A program made the translations under genes and the position numbers. From Azohydromonas sediminis (lineage in GTDB: Bacteria > Pseudomonadota > Gammaproteobacteria > Burkholderiales > Burkholderiaceae_C), in assembly GCF_003574675.1 (NCBI RefSeq), contig NZ_QOAZ01000025.1, positions 1-55,740 on the forward strand: a stretch of 55,740 nt of DNA. The letters run 5' to 3'. Position 1 is the stretch's first letter; each line of letters opens with the position of its first letter. This document shows positions 39,435 to 47,706 of this stretch, piece after piece. The notes below the pieces were generated by a model. The model did not search any database, was not told the DNA's origin, and saw only the letters and a program-made list of their open reading frames with translations.

Positions 39435-40112
39435 TCAGAACAGGTCCACCGAGCCGGCGCCCGAGGCCGGCGGCACGACGCGCTGCGCGGCCAGGCGCTC
39501 CTCGCGCACGACGGCGTCGGCGCTGGCCGGCGCCAGGCGCTTGACCATCGCCTTGCCGCTGGCCGGCAGGAAGCACACCTTGCGCGGGTAGACGTCCATC
39601 ACGTCCTTGCTGACGACGGCGATGCGCTCGGTCTTCAGGTAGTCGAGCACGAACTGCGTGTTGCGCTCGCCGACGTTGAGGCTCGTCATGCCGCTGATCA
39701 CCGCGCCGCCGCCGAAGACCTTGGCCTCCATCGTCGCGCGCGTGGCGCCGCGCTTGACGAGCTCGTTGATCAGCAGCTCCATCGCGTAGGAGCCGTAGCG
39801 CCCGCTGGCGTCGCCGCCGCTGCCGACGTCGGGCAGCATGAAGTGGTTCATGCCGCCGATGCGGCGCTCGCGGTCCCACAGGCACGCGGCGATGCACGAG
39901 CCCAGCGTCGTCATGATCAGCACGTCGTCGTCGTGGACGAAGAACTCGCCGGGCAGCACCTTGACGGCGGCGTTGCCGAAGTACGCGTCGTGATAGAAGA
40001 ACGAGGCCTCACCCGGGCGCCGCGGCCGCGCGCGCAGCTGCTCGAGCCGCCGTTGCGCGACGGCGGCAGCTGGCGCCGGGGCCGGGGCGGGACGGGCGAT
40101 CGCGGTGCTCAT
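39435..40112 (-). CDS. cheD: chemoreceptor glutamine deamidase CheD
   Basis: A 225-residue CheD. The catalytic region is intact: LIMTTLGSCIAACLWDRERRIGGMNHFMLPD, with the Cys in GSCIAACL and the His in GMNHFMLP. KVFGGGAVISG and GERNTQFVLDYL also match. The Pro/Ala-rich first 30 residues are variable. It deamidates receptor Gln residues and works beside CheB. It lies 8 bases after cheR. Confidence 0.95.
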   Translation of the reverse strand: MSTAIARPAPAPAPAAAVAQRRLEQLRARPRRPGEASFFYHDAYFGNAAVKVLPGEFFVHDDDVLIMTTLGSCIAACLWDRERRIGGMNHFMLPDVGSGGDASGRYGSYAMELLINELVKRGATRATMEAKVFGGGAVISGMTSLNVGERNTQFVLDYLKTERIAVVSKDVMDVYPRKVCFLPASGKAMVKRLAPASADAVVREERLAAQRVVPPASGAGSVDLF

Positions 40113-40120
40113 CGTGCGCC

Positions 40121-40960
40121 TCAGACGCGTTCGTAGACCGTCTTGCCGCGCAGCCGGAACAGGTCGCGCGACTCGTTGAAGTTCTCGGAGTGGCCGACGA
40201 ACAGCAGCCCGCCGGGCTTGATCACGCCGTGCATGCGCTCGAGCACGCGCCGCTGCGTCGGCGCGTCGAAATAGATCATCACGTTGCGGCAGAACACGAG
40301 GTCGAACGGCTCGCCGAGCGACCACACCGGCTCCATCAGGTTGAAGCGCCGCCACTGGATCGTGCGCGCGAGCTCGGGCTTGACGCGGATGCGCCCGCTG
40401 TTGGGGCCGGTGCCGCGCAGGAAGTGGCGCTTCAGGCGTTCGGGCGTCAGGCCGCGCGCACCCTCGTCGTAGACGCCGCGCTGCGCGGTCGCGAGCACGC
40501 GCGTGTCGATGTCGCTGGCCAGGATCGTCGCGCGCGCGCCGGCGAGCGTCTCGGCGGCGACCATCGCGATCGAGTACGGCTCCTCGCCGGTGGACGCTGC
40601 GCTGCACCAGATCCGCCACGGGTGCTGCGGCCGCGCCCGCAGCTCGTCGGCGAGGACGTCGAAGTGGTGCGCCTCGCGGAAGAACGAGGTCAGGTTCGTC
40701 GTCAGGCAGTTGATGAACTCCTGCCACTCGGCGTCGCCGGCGGCGCCGGTGTGCTGCTCGAGCCAGCCGAGGTAGCTCGAGAAGCTCGGGTGGCCGGTCT
40801 CGCGCAGCCGCCGCGACAGCCGGCTGTAGACCATCGCCTGCTTGCCGGCGTGCAGGCTGATGCCCGCGCGCTGGTGGATCAGGCGCCGCACGCGTTCGAA
40901 GTCGTTCGCACTGAACGCGAACTCGGCGTCGAGGCGGTCGACGAGGGACGGAGTCTGCAT
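40121..40960 (-). CDS. cheR: chemotaxis protein methyltransferase CheR
   Basis: A 279-residue S-adenosylmethionine-dependent methyltransferase that methylates chemoreceptor Glu residues. N-terminal helical domain (FERVRRLIHQRAGISLHAGKQAMVYSRLSRRLRE), then WRIWCSAASTGEEPYSIAM for cofactor binding and FDLVFCRNVMIYFDAPTQRRVLERMH. It ends in GHSENFNESRDLFRLRGKTVYERV. First gene of the cheR-cheD-cheB set; cheA, cheW and cheY are not in this window. Confidence 0.97.
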   Translation of the reverse strand: MQTPSLVDRLDAEFAFSANDFERVRRLIHQRAGISLHAGKQAMVYSRLSRRLRETGHPSFSSYLGWLEQHTGAAGDAEWQEFINCLTTNLTSFFREAHHFDVLADELRARPQHPWRIWCSAASTGEEPYSIAMVAAETLAGARATILASDIDTRVLATAQRGVYDEGARGLTPERLKRHFLRGTGPNSGRIRVKPELARTIQWRRFNLMEPVWSLGEPFDLVFCRNVMIYFDAPTQRRVLERMHGVIKPGGLLFVGHSENFNESRDLFRLRGKTVYERV

Positions 40961-41141
40961 CGGGATCGTGGTCGTCGGTGGCCGCCGGTGGCAGCACGTG
41001 TTGCGGTGGCAGTGTGCCGGCGGCGCGGCGCGGGCGAGCGGGCGAACAGCGCGGCCTTCGCCCGGCTGATCGGGCCGGCGGGCGGTGCGCGCTGGCTACA
41101 CTGCCGGCTGATCCCATCGCCTGCCACCTGCACCGCTGCGC

Positions 41142-41882
41142 TTGGATGCTCCCGACGCCCGCCGCGCCGACGCCGCCCTGAGCGAGGTCACGGCGGCGCT
41201 CGACCTGCGCGCAGCGCTGCAGCTGGTCGCGCAGTCGGGGCGCACGCTGCCCGAGCCGCGCGGCGCCGCGCCGTGGCTGCAGGCGCTGATCGACGCGCTG
41301 TGCGAACTGTCGAGCCGCGACCCGCTGACCGGGCTCGCGAACCGGCGCCAGTTCGAGCTGGCGCTGGCGCAGGAGCTGGGCCGCGTCGCGCGCTCGGGCG
41401 ACCCGTCGCTGCTGCTGACGCTGGACATCGACCACTTCAAGCGCATCAACGACACGCACGGCCACGCGGCCGGCGACGCCGTGCTGAAGGCGGTCGCGGC
41501 GCGGCTGCTCGAGTGCGTGCGGCCGATGGACACCGTCGCGCGTGTCGGCGGCGAGGAGTTCGCAATCGTGCTGCCGCACTGCTCGCCGAGCTTCGGCCCG
41601 ACGGTGGCCGAGCGCATTCGCCGGCGCATCGAGGCGCAGCACATCGCGCTGCCCGACGGCCGCGAGATCAGCGTGACCGTCAGCCTCGGCGGCGCGTTCG
41701 CGCCGCCGTGGGTGCGCTCGACGCCGGCGCTGTGGCTCGAGCGTGCCGACCAGCAGCTCTACCGCGCGAAGGCCGAAGGGCGCAACCGCGCGTGCTTCGA
41801 GCCGGTGACGCAGGTCGAGGTCAGCGCCGAGGAACGGGGGATGCTGTTCAGCGCCCCGATGCCGTTGCAGGACTTGGAATGA
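41142..41882 (+). CDS. diguanylate cyclase (GGDEF domain)
   Basis: A 246-residue cytoplasmic protein. The C-terminal GGDEF domain (about 60-225) has SRDPLTGLANRRQFE, LTLDIDHFKRINDTHGHAAGDAVLKAVA and the active site RVGGEEFAIVLP, so it should make cyclic-di-GMP from two GTP. The usual RxxD inhibitory site just before GGEEF is not evident; the residues read MDTVARVGGEEF. The N-terminal 55 residues match no sensor domain I know. The start appears to be TTG 41142, since the nearby ATG at 41146 is out of frame. It overlaps the FlhG gene by ATGA. Confidence 0.85.
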   Translation: MDAPDARRADAALSEVTAALDLRAALQLVAQSGRTLPEPRGAAPWLQALIDALCELSSRDPLTGLANRRQFELALAQELGRVARSGDPSLLLTLDIDHFKRINDTHGHAAGDAVLKAVAARLLECVRPMDTVARVGGEEFAIVLPHCSPSFGPTVAERIRRRIEAQHIALPDGREISVTVSLGGAFAPPWVRSTPALWLERADQQLYRAKAEGRNRACFEPVTQVEVSAEERGMLFSAPMPLQDLE

Positions 41883-42658
41883 CCGACCCGAACGCAGTCG
41901 CCCGCCGCGCCGTCGTCACCGCGATCACCAGCGGCAAGGGTGGCGTGGGCAAGACCTTCGTCAGCGCCAACCTCGCCGCGTCGCTCGCGGCCGCCGGCGA
42001 GCGCGTGCTGGTGCTCGACGCCGACCTCGGGCTGGCCAACCTCGACGTCGTGCTCAACCTCGCGCCCAGGGTCACGCTGCACGACGTGATCGCCGGGCGC
42101 GCGGCGCTCGACGACGCGCTGGTCGACGCGCCGGGCGGCTTCACGGTGCTGCCTGCCGGCTCGGGGCTGGTCGAGTACTCGCGGCTGACCGCCGACGTGC
42201 GCGACCGCCTGCGCCAGGTCGTCGACGAGCTGCGCCCGCGCTACGACCGCGTGCTGCTCGACACCGGCGCCGGGATCTCCGACGTCGTGCTCTACACGGT
42301 GTCGCTGGCCGACGAGGTGCTCGTCGTCGCGACGCCCGAGCCGACGTCGCTGACCGACGCCTACGCGACGATCAAGGTGCTGGCGACGACGCAGGGGCGG
42401 CAGCACGTGCGGCTCGTCGTCAACCAGGCCACGGGCGCGGGCGACGGGCGGCGCGTGTGCGCGCAGCTGCAGCGCGTCGTCGCGCGCTACGTCGATCCGG
42501 CGGTCGGGCAGGCGGTGCACATCGAATTGGTCGGCGAGGTGCCCGACGACGCGTCGGTGCGCGAAGCGGTGCTGCGGCGCGAGCTGCTCGTCGAGGTGTT
42601 CCCGGGCTGCGCGGCCGCGCAGGCGCTCGCTGCGGCCGCGGCGAGAATGCGCGCATGA
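41879..42658 (+). CDS. flhG: FlhG/FleN-like MinD-family ATPase
   Basis: A 259-residue ParA/MinD ATPase of the FlhG (FleN, YlxH) type, which limits flagellar number with FlhF. The deviant Walker A is complete, SGKGGVGKT (18-26, signature Lys20), followed by VLDADLGLANLDVVLNL (switch I) and LLDTGAGISDVVLYTVSLADEVLVVATPEPTSLTDAYATIKVL (switch II and beyond). It is not next to flhF; the gene there has lost its P-loop. It is coupled by ATGA to a diguanylate cyclase upstream and a truncated haemoglobin downstream. Confidence 0.85.
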   Translation: MTDPNAVARRAVVTAITSGKGGVGKTFVSANLAASLAAAGERVLVLDADLGLANLDVVLNLAPRVTLHDVIAGRAALDDALVDAPGGFTVLPAGSGLVEYSRLTADVRDRLRQVVDELRPRYDRVLLDTGAGISDVVLYTVSLADEVLVVATPEPTSLTDAYATIKVLATTQGRQHVRLVVNQATGAGDGRRVCAQLQRVVARYVDPAVGQAVHIELVGEVPDDASVREAVLRRELLVEVFPGCAAAQALAAAAARMRA

Positions 42659-43074
42659 CGCCGCCGACCGACGACGACACCCCGGCCACCGAAGGCGCGA
42701 CCGCGTTCGACCTCGTCGGCGGCGAGCCGGGCGTGCGCGCGCTCGTCGACCGCTTCTACGACCTGATGGACCTCGAGCCGGCGTATGCCGGCATCCGCAG
42801 GCTGCACCCGACGACGCTCGACGACTCGCGCGACAAGCTGTTCTGGTTCCTGTGCGGCTGGCTCGGCGGGCCGAACCACTACGTCGAGCGCTTCGGCCAC
42901 CCGCGGCTGCGCGCGCGGCACCTGCCGTACCCGATCGGCATCGCCGAGCGCGACCAGTGGCTGGCGTGCATGCAGCAGGCGATGCGCGAGCAGGGCCTGC
43001 CCGACGCGCTGTCGCAGCGCCTGGCGGCGGCGTTCTTCAACACCGCGGACTGGATGCGCAACCGCGGCGGCTGA
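42655..43074 (+). CDS. group II truncated haemoglobin
   Basis: A 139-residue 2-on-2 globin. The group II pattern is clear: LVDRFYDLMD (Tyr at B10), KLFWFLCGWLGGPNHYVERFGHPRLRARHLPYPIG with the proximal His in RARHLPYPI, and DQWLACMQQAM with the conserved Trp at G8. Such proteins bind O2 or NO. It overlaps flhG by ATGA, so its synthesis is tied to a flagellar-number ATPase and a c-di-GMP cyclase. It converges with the phasin gene. Confidence 0.9.
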   Translation: MTPPTDDDTPATEGATAFDLVGGEPGVRALVDRFYDLMDLEPAYAGIRRLHPTTLDDSRDKLFWFLCGWLGGPNHYVERFGHPRLRARHLPYPIGIAERDQWLACMQQAMREQGLPDALSQRLAAAFFNTADWMRNRGG

Positions 43075-43093
43075 GCGCCGCGGGCGCGCGCGC

Positions 43094-43672
43094 TCAGCCG
43101 GCGCTGGATGCGCTGGCGGCGCTCTTGCGCGGCGCCTTGCGCGCCGCCGTTTTGGCCGCCGCCGTCTTGCGGGCCGCCTGGGCCGCCGTCTTGGCCGCTG
43201 TCTTGCGCACTGCCGGCTTCGCCGCGCCGGCCGCCGGCGCCTTGCGCATCGCGGCGACTTGCGCGCTGAGCGTGTCGATGCGTTTGATCAGCGCGTCGAC
43301 GTCGCGGCTCGACGGCACGCCGAGTCGGTGCAGCGCCTTCGCGACACGTTCCTCGAAGATCGCCTCGAGCTTGTCCCACTTCTGGCCGGCCTTGGCGGTG
43401 ACGCCGTCGGCCATCGCCGTCATCTTCCCGGCGACCTCGCTGATGCGCTCCTCGGCCACGGCCTGCGTCTTGCGCTGCAGGCTCAGCCCTTCCTTGACCA
43501 GAGTCTCGAACACCTTGCCGCCTTCGGCTTGCGCCTTCGAGAACGCGCCCATGCCGGCGAGCCAGATCTGCTGCGCCGAGTCCTTGACCGCGGCGGCGAG
43601 CTGGCTGTCGAGCAGCCCCGCGGACGAGGCGGCTTTCTGCTTCTGGGCCATCTTCTGGAGCTTCTTGACCAT
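43094..43672 (-). CDS. phasin-like PHA granule-associated protein
   Basis: A 192-residue protein of the PhaF/PhaI (poly(hydroxyalkanoate) granule-associated) family. The N-terminal part (1-115) is amphipathic helix with SAQQIWLAGMGAFSKAQAEGGKVFETLVKEGLSLQRKT. The C-terminal part has AAKPAVRKTAAKTAA-type repeats like a histone H1 tail, which in PhaF binds DNA and helps share granules between daughter cells. ATG 43672 follows GAGGAAGG. It implies the cell stores PHA. Confidence 0.88.
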   Translation of the reverse strand: MVKKLQKMAQKQKAASSAGLLDSQLAAAVKDSAQQIWLAGMGAFSKAQAEGGKVFETLVKEGLSLQRKTQAVAEERISEVAGKMTAMADGVTAKAGQKWDKLEAIFEERVAKALHRLGVPSSRDVDALIKRIDTLSAQVAAMRKAPAAGAAKPAVRKTAAKTAAQAARKTAAAKTAARKAPRKSAASASSAG

Positions 43673-43902
43673 CTGGACCTTCCTCTCGGGGTGCGTTCGA
43701 CAGGGGTGGCGGCACACCCCGGCACCGCCTCGACACCAAAAAGTGTAGGAGGCCGACGTCGAGCGCGCAGCCGAATTCTCTAGGGCCGTGTCTCTACGCG
43801 GCACGCGGCGTGCGGGCAAACGCGCAGCGAGGTGCCGGCGCGGCCACACCAGAATAGCCGCGCGGCGCACCACCGATCACCGCGGCGCAGGAGGACCCCA
43901 CG

Positions 43903-45909
43903 ATGCATTACTTCGTCACCGGTGCGACCGGTTTCATCGGCAAGCGGCTGGTCAAGACGCTGCTCGCGCGGCGCGGCGCCGTCGTGCACTTCCTGCTGCG
44001 GCGCGAGTCCGAGGGCAAGGTTGCCGATCTGCTGGCGTACTGGGGGGTGGGCAAGACGCGGGCGATCCCGGTCTACGGCGACCTGACGGCCAAGCGGCTC
44101 GGGGTCGGCGCCGACGACATCAAGGCACTCAAGGGCCAGATCGACCACGTGTACCACCTCGCCGCCGTGTACGACCTCGAGGCCGACGCCGACAGCCAGA
44201 TCGCCGTCAACGTCGAGGGCACGCGCGCGGCGGTCGAGTTTACGAAGGCGATCGACGCGGGTCACTTCCACCACGTCTCGTCGATCGCCGTCGCCGGGCT
44301 GTACGAGGGCGTGTTCCGCGAGGACATGTTCGACGAGGCCGAGAACCTCGACCATCCGTACTTCATGACCAAGCACGAGAGCGAGAAGATCGTGCGCCGC
44401 GAGTGCAAGGTGCCGTGGACCGTGTACCGGCCCGCAGCGGTGGTCGGCGACTCCCGGACCGGCGAGATGGACAAGATCGACGGCCCGTACTACTTCTTCA
44501 AGCTGATCCAGCGCATGCGGCAGATCCTGCCGCCGTGGTTCCCGTCGGTGGGCCTCGAGGGCGGGCGCATCAACCTCGTGCCGGTGGACTTCGTCGTCGC
44601 CGCGCTCGACCACATCAGCCACCAGAAGCGGCCGAGCGGCCAGTGCTTCCACCTCGTCGACCCGCAGGGCTACCGCGTCGGCGACATCCTCGACGTGTTC
44701 AGCCGCGCCGCGCACGCGCCGAAGATGAACGTGTTCGTCAACGCCGCGCTGTTCGGCTTCACCCCGAAGAGCGTGCGCAAGGGGCTGATGGCGCTCGCGC
44801 CGGTGCGGCGCATCCGCGACGCGGTGATGAAGGACCTCGGCCTGCCCGAGGACGTGCTGATGCTCGTCAACTACCCGACGCGCTTCGACCGCCGCGAGAC
44901 CGACAAGGCGCTGGCCGGCAGCGGCATCGAGTGCCCGAAGCTGCACGACTACGCGTGGCGGCTGTGGGACTACTGGGAGCGCCACCTCGACCCCGACCTG
45001 TTCATCGATCGCAGCCTCAAGGGGGCAGTGGGCGGCAAGGTCGTCCTCGTGACCGGCGGCAGCTCGGGCATCGGGCTGGCGGCGGCGAAGAAGTTCGCCG
45101 AGGCCGGCGCGGTGACGATCATCGCCGCGCGCGGCGAGGACAAGCTCGCCGAGGCCGTCAAGGAGATCGTCGCCCACGCGAAGGACAAGGGCACCGCCGA
45201 CCCGAAGGTGTTCAGCTACCGCGTCGACATCGCCAACGAGGCCGACTGCAACGCGTTCGTCAAGACGCTCGAGGAGGTGCACGGCGGCGTCGACTTCCTG
45301 ATCAACAACGCCGGGCGTTCGATCCGCCGCGCGATCGAGTCGAGCTACGACCGCTTCCACGACTTCCAGCGCACGATGGACCTGAACTACTTCGGCTGCC
45401 TGCGCGTGACGATGGGGCTGCTGCCGGGGATGGTCAGAAAGCGCAAGGGCCACGTCGTCAACATCAGCTCGATCGGCGTGCTGACCAACGCGCCGCGCTT
45501 TTCCGCCTACGTCGCGAGCAAGGCCGCGCTCGACGCGTGGACGCGCTGCGCGGCCAGCGAGTTCGCCGACGTCGGCGTCACGTTCACGACGATCAACATG
45601 CCGCTGGTGCGCACGCCGATGATCGCGCCGACGAAGATCTACAACAACGTGCCGACGCTGAGCCCCGAGCAGGCGGCCGAGATGATCGCGCGCGCGTGCA
45701 TCGAGAAGCCGGTGCGCATCGCGACGCGGCTGGGCATCACCGGCGAGCTGCTGCACGCCGTCGCGCCGCGCATCGCGCAGATCATCATGAACACGACGTT
45801 CCGCATGTTCCCCGACAGCGAAGCCGCCGCCGGCGGCAAGGGCGACAAGCCGAAGCTGTCGCCCGAGGCGATCGCGCTGCAGCAGATGATGCAGGGCATC
45901 CACTTCTGA
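43903..45909 (+). CDS. two-domain fatty acyl-CoA reductase (alcohol-forming)
   Basis: A 668-residue fusion of two short-chain dehydrogenase folds. The N-terminal extended SDR (GATGFIG at 7-13; YFMTKHESEK) and C-terminal classical SDR (TGGSSGIG from about 384; YVASK) match the architecture of the Marinobacter Maqu_2507 fatty acyl-CoA reductase, as do GEMDKIDGPYYFFKLIQ, NYPTRFDRRET, SSIGVLTNAPRFSAYV and TPMIAPTKIY, from memory of that protein. That enzyme reduces fatty acyl-CoA to fatty alcohol with NADPH, a step in wax ester synthesis. A perfect AGGAGG precedes the ATG. No wax ester synthase is visible. It diverges from the phasin gene. Confidence 0.88.
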   Translation: MHYFVTGATGFIGKRLVKTLLARRGAVVHFLLRRESEGKVADLLAYWGVGKTRAIPVYGDLTAKRLGVGADDIKALKGQIDHVYHLAAVYDLEADADSQIAVNVEGTRAAVEFTKAIDAGHFHHVSSIAVAGLYEGVFREDMFDEAENLDHPYFMTKHESEKIVRRECKVPWTVYRPAAVVGDSRTGEMDKIDGPYYFFKLIQRMRQILPPWFPSVGLEGGRINLVPVDFVVAALDHISHQKRPSGQCFHLVDPQGYRVGDILDVFSRAAHAPKMNVFVNAALFGFTPKSVRKGLMALAPVRRIRDAVMKDLGLPEDVLMLVNYPTRFDRRETDKALAGSGIECPKLHDYAWRLWDYWERHLDPDLFIDRSLKGAVGGKVVLVTGGSSGIGLAAAKKFAEAGAVTIIAARGEDKLAEAVKEIVAHAKDKGTADPKVFSYRVDIANEADCNAFVKTLEEVHGGVDFLINNAGRSIRRAIESSYDRFHDFQRTMDLNYFGCLRVTMGLLPGMVRKRKGHVVNISSIGVLTNAPRFSAYVASKAALDAWTRCAASEFADVGVTFTTINMPLVRTPMIAPTKIYNNVPTLSPEQAAEMIARACIEKPVRIATRLGITGELLHAVAPRIAQIIMNTTFRMFPDSEAAAGGKGDKPKLSPEAIALQQMMQGIHF

Positions 45910-45915
45910 CGCGGC

Positions 45916-45934
45916 GGCGGCGGATCGCGCCGCC
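45916..45934. terminator. hairpin between two convergent genes
   Basis: A 7-bp stem GGCGGCG / CGCCGCC with a GATCG loop lies between the reductase and the convergent cation transporter. There is no T run, so termination activity is uncertain. Confidence 0.3.
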
Positions 45935-45979
45935 TTGGCGGCGGCGCCGCGCGCGCCGGTCGAAGGTGACCCCCGCGCG

Positions 45980-47014
45980 TCAGTGCGGCCCGCGGCAGCG
46001 GTGGACCTCGACCGTGACGTGGGTCAGCCCCGCGATCGCCTCGAGCCGCTGACGGTAGGCGAGCGCTTCGAGCGGGCGGTCGGCGACGACCGAGGCGGCG
46101 ACGCACCAGGCCCGCTGTCGGACCTGCCATACGTGCAGGTCCGACAGCGTCGCGTCGCCGTCGGCTTCGATCGTCGCGCGCACGCGCTGGCGCAGCGCCT
46201 CGTCGGCGGTGGCGTCGACGAGCGCGCGCGAGGCCTGCGCGAGCACGCCCGCCGCCCAGCGCGCGATCAGCACGGCCGCGACGAGCGCGACCGCCGGGTC
46301 CAGCCAGTCGATGCCGAACCACTTGCCGGCCGCCAGCGCGACGATCGCGAGCAGCGACGTGACGGCGTCGGCGACCACGTGCAGGTACGCGGCGCGGAAG
46401 TTGAGGTCGTGGTGCCCGTGGGCGTGCCCGTGCCCGTGGGCGTGCCCGTGCGCGTGGGCGTGCCCGTGCGCGTGGGCGTGCCCGTGCGCGTGGGCGTGCC
46501 CGTGCGCGTGGGCATGGTCGTGGCCGTGAGGGTGGGCGACGGCATCGCCGTCGGCACGGCCGCGCTCGAGCAGCCAGACGCTGGCGACGTTGACGGCGAG
46601 GCCGATCACGGCGACGACCATCGCCTCGTCGTAGGCGATCGGGCGCGGCGCGCGCAGCACCGCCACCGCGTCGACGAGCAGCCACAGCGACACCGCGACC
46701 AGCAGCAGGCCGCTGGTGTAGGCGGCGAGCATCTCGATCTTCCAGCCGCCGAACGCGTAGGCCGCGTTCGACGCCGCGCGGCGCGCGAGCAGCGCGGCCA
46801 TCGCCGCCCCGCCGAGCGCCGCGGCGTGCGTGCCCATGTGCCAGCCGTCGGCCCACAGCGCGAGCGAGCCGCTCCACCAGCCCGCCGCGATCTCGACGAC
46901 CATCGTCGCCAGCGTCAGCGCCGTGACCGCCCACAGCGCCCGCCCGCGCGCCGCCGAGCCGGCGTCGACGAAGGCGTGGTCGTGGCGGAACGGGGCCAGG
47001 TCGTGGACGTGCAT
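45980..47014 (-). CDS. cation diffusion facilitator (DmeF/CzcD-like) with His-rich loop
   Basis: A 344-residue inner-membrane transporter that exports divalent metals (Zn, Co, Ni or similar) in exchange for protons. It starts MHVHDLAPFRHDHAF, as in DmeF-type proteins. Membrane segments carry SLALWADGWHMGTHAAAL and HVVADAVTSLLAIVALA, with the paired His/Asp metal sites. A cytoplasmic loop (about 163-205) is almost only His, Ala and Gly, from the tandem repeat at 46418-46507. ATG 47014 is preferred to a GTG at 47032 on family N-terminus. Confidence 0.9.
   Translation of the reverse strand: MHVHDLAPFRHDHAFVDAGSAARGRALWAVTALTLATMVVEIAAGWWSGSLALWADGWHMGTHAAALGGAAMAALLARRAASNAAYAFGGWKIEMLAAYTSGLLLVAVSLWLLVDAVAVLRAPRPIAYDEAMVVAVIGLAVNVASVWLLERGRADGDAVAHPHGHDHAHAHGHAHAHGHAHAHGHAHAHGHAHGHGHAHGHHDLNFRAAYLHVVADAVTSLLAIVALAAGKWFGIDWLDPAVALVAAVLIARWAAGVLAQASRALVDATADEALRQRVRATIEADGDATLSDLHVWQVRQRAWCVAASVVADRPLEALAYRQRLEAIAGLTHVTVEVHRCRGPH
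46418..46507 (-). repeat. five tandem 18-bp repeats coding for a His-rich loop
   Basis: Unit GTGGGCGTGCCCGTGCGC on the plus strand, five copies, four identical and one with a single change. On the coding strand it gives repeated AHAHGH. The identity at third codon positions suggests recent slippage. Confidence 0.9.
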
Positions 47015-47072
47015 CGCGACGATGTTACTCACGGGACAGCCGGGGACATCGCGGCGTGGCTACAGTGACGCC

Positions 47073-47684
47073 ATGCCGCGCCGGCCCACGATCGCGCTCG
47101 ACGCCGACGGCGTCCTCGTCGACTTCCACCACGGCTACGCCGAGGCGTGGCGGCGCGCGTTCGGCGCGCGGCCGGCCGAGCGCGACCCGCTCGCGTACTG
47201 GCCGATGGACCGCTGGGCCGTCGAGCGCCTCGAGGGCGAGGCGCGCCGGCACTTCTGGCGCTACTTCGACGAGGAGTTCTGGCTGCACCTGCCGGCGCTG
47301 CCCGGCGCCGTCGAGGCCTGCCACCGGCTGCACGACGCGGGCTTCGACCTCGTGTGCGTGTCGGCGCTCGACGCCGCGTGGCAGAGTGCGCGGCTGCGCA
47401 ACCTGCGCGCGCTGGGTTTCCCGATCGAGCGTGTGATCGCCACCGGCCACCACGCCGGCGAGCGCAGCCCGAAGGCCGACGCGATCGCCGAGCTGATGCC
47501 CGAGGCCTTCGTCGACGACTACCTGCCGTACCTGCGCGGCGTGCCCGATGCCGTGCACCGCGCGCTGGTGCTGCGCGCGCCCAACGGCAGCCCGAACGAA
47601 GGGCCGGAGCTCGTGCTCGCGCACACGACGCACGACGACCTCACCGACTTCGTCGACCACTGGCTCGCGCGCGACGCACGCTGA
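47073..47684 (+). CDS. HAD-superfamily hydrolase (5' nucleotidase-like)
   Basis: A 203-residue HAD protein. Motif I is LDADGVLVDFH, motif II lies in CVSALDA, a Lys is present in GERSPKADA, and the acidic motif IV is FVDDYLP. The short cap and length recall the deoxyribonucleotidase-like group, but the substrate is not predictable. A TACAGT hexamer lies 6 bases before the ATG and no ribosome site is visible, so it may be leaderless. It is divergent from the cation transporter and converges on cusF. Confidence 0.75.
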   Translation: MPRRPTIALDADGVLVDFHHGYAEAWRRAFGARPAERDPLAYWPMDRWAVERLEGEARRHFWRYFDEEFWLHLPALPGAVEACHRLHDAGFDLVCVSALDAAWQSARLRNLRALGFPIERVIATGHHAGERSPKADAIAELMPEAFVDDYLPYLRGVPDAVHRALVLRAPNGSPNEGPELVLAHTTHDDLTDFVDHWLARDAR

Positions 47685-47706
47685 GCCGGCGCCGGGCAGG
47701 CGCCGA

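Noticed and set aside
41146-41148. ATG close to the diguanylate cyclase start
   Set aside because: It is out of frame with the GGDEF domain; the TTG at 41142 is in frame.
46418-46507. CRISPR-like array
   Set aside because: The units are 18 bp with no spacers and lie in frame in a transporter gene.
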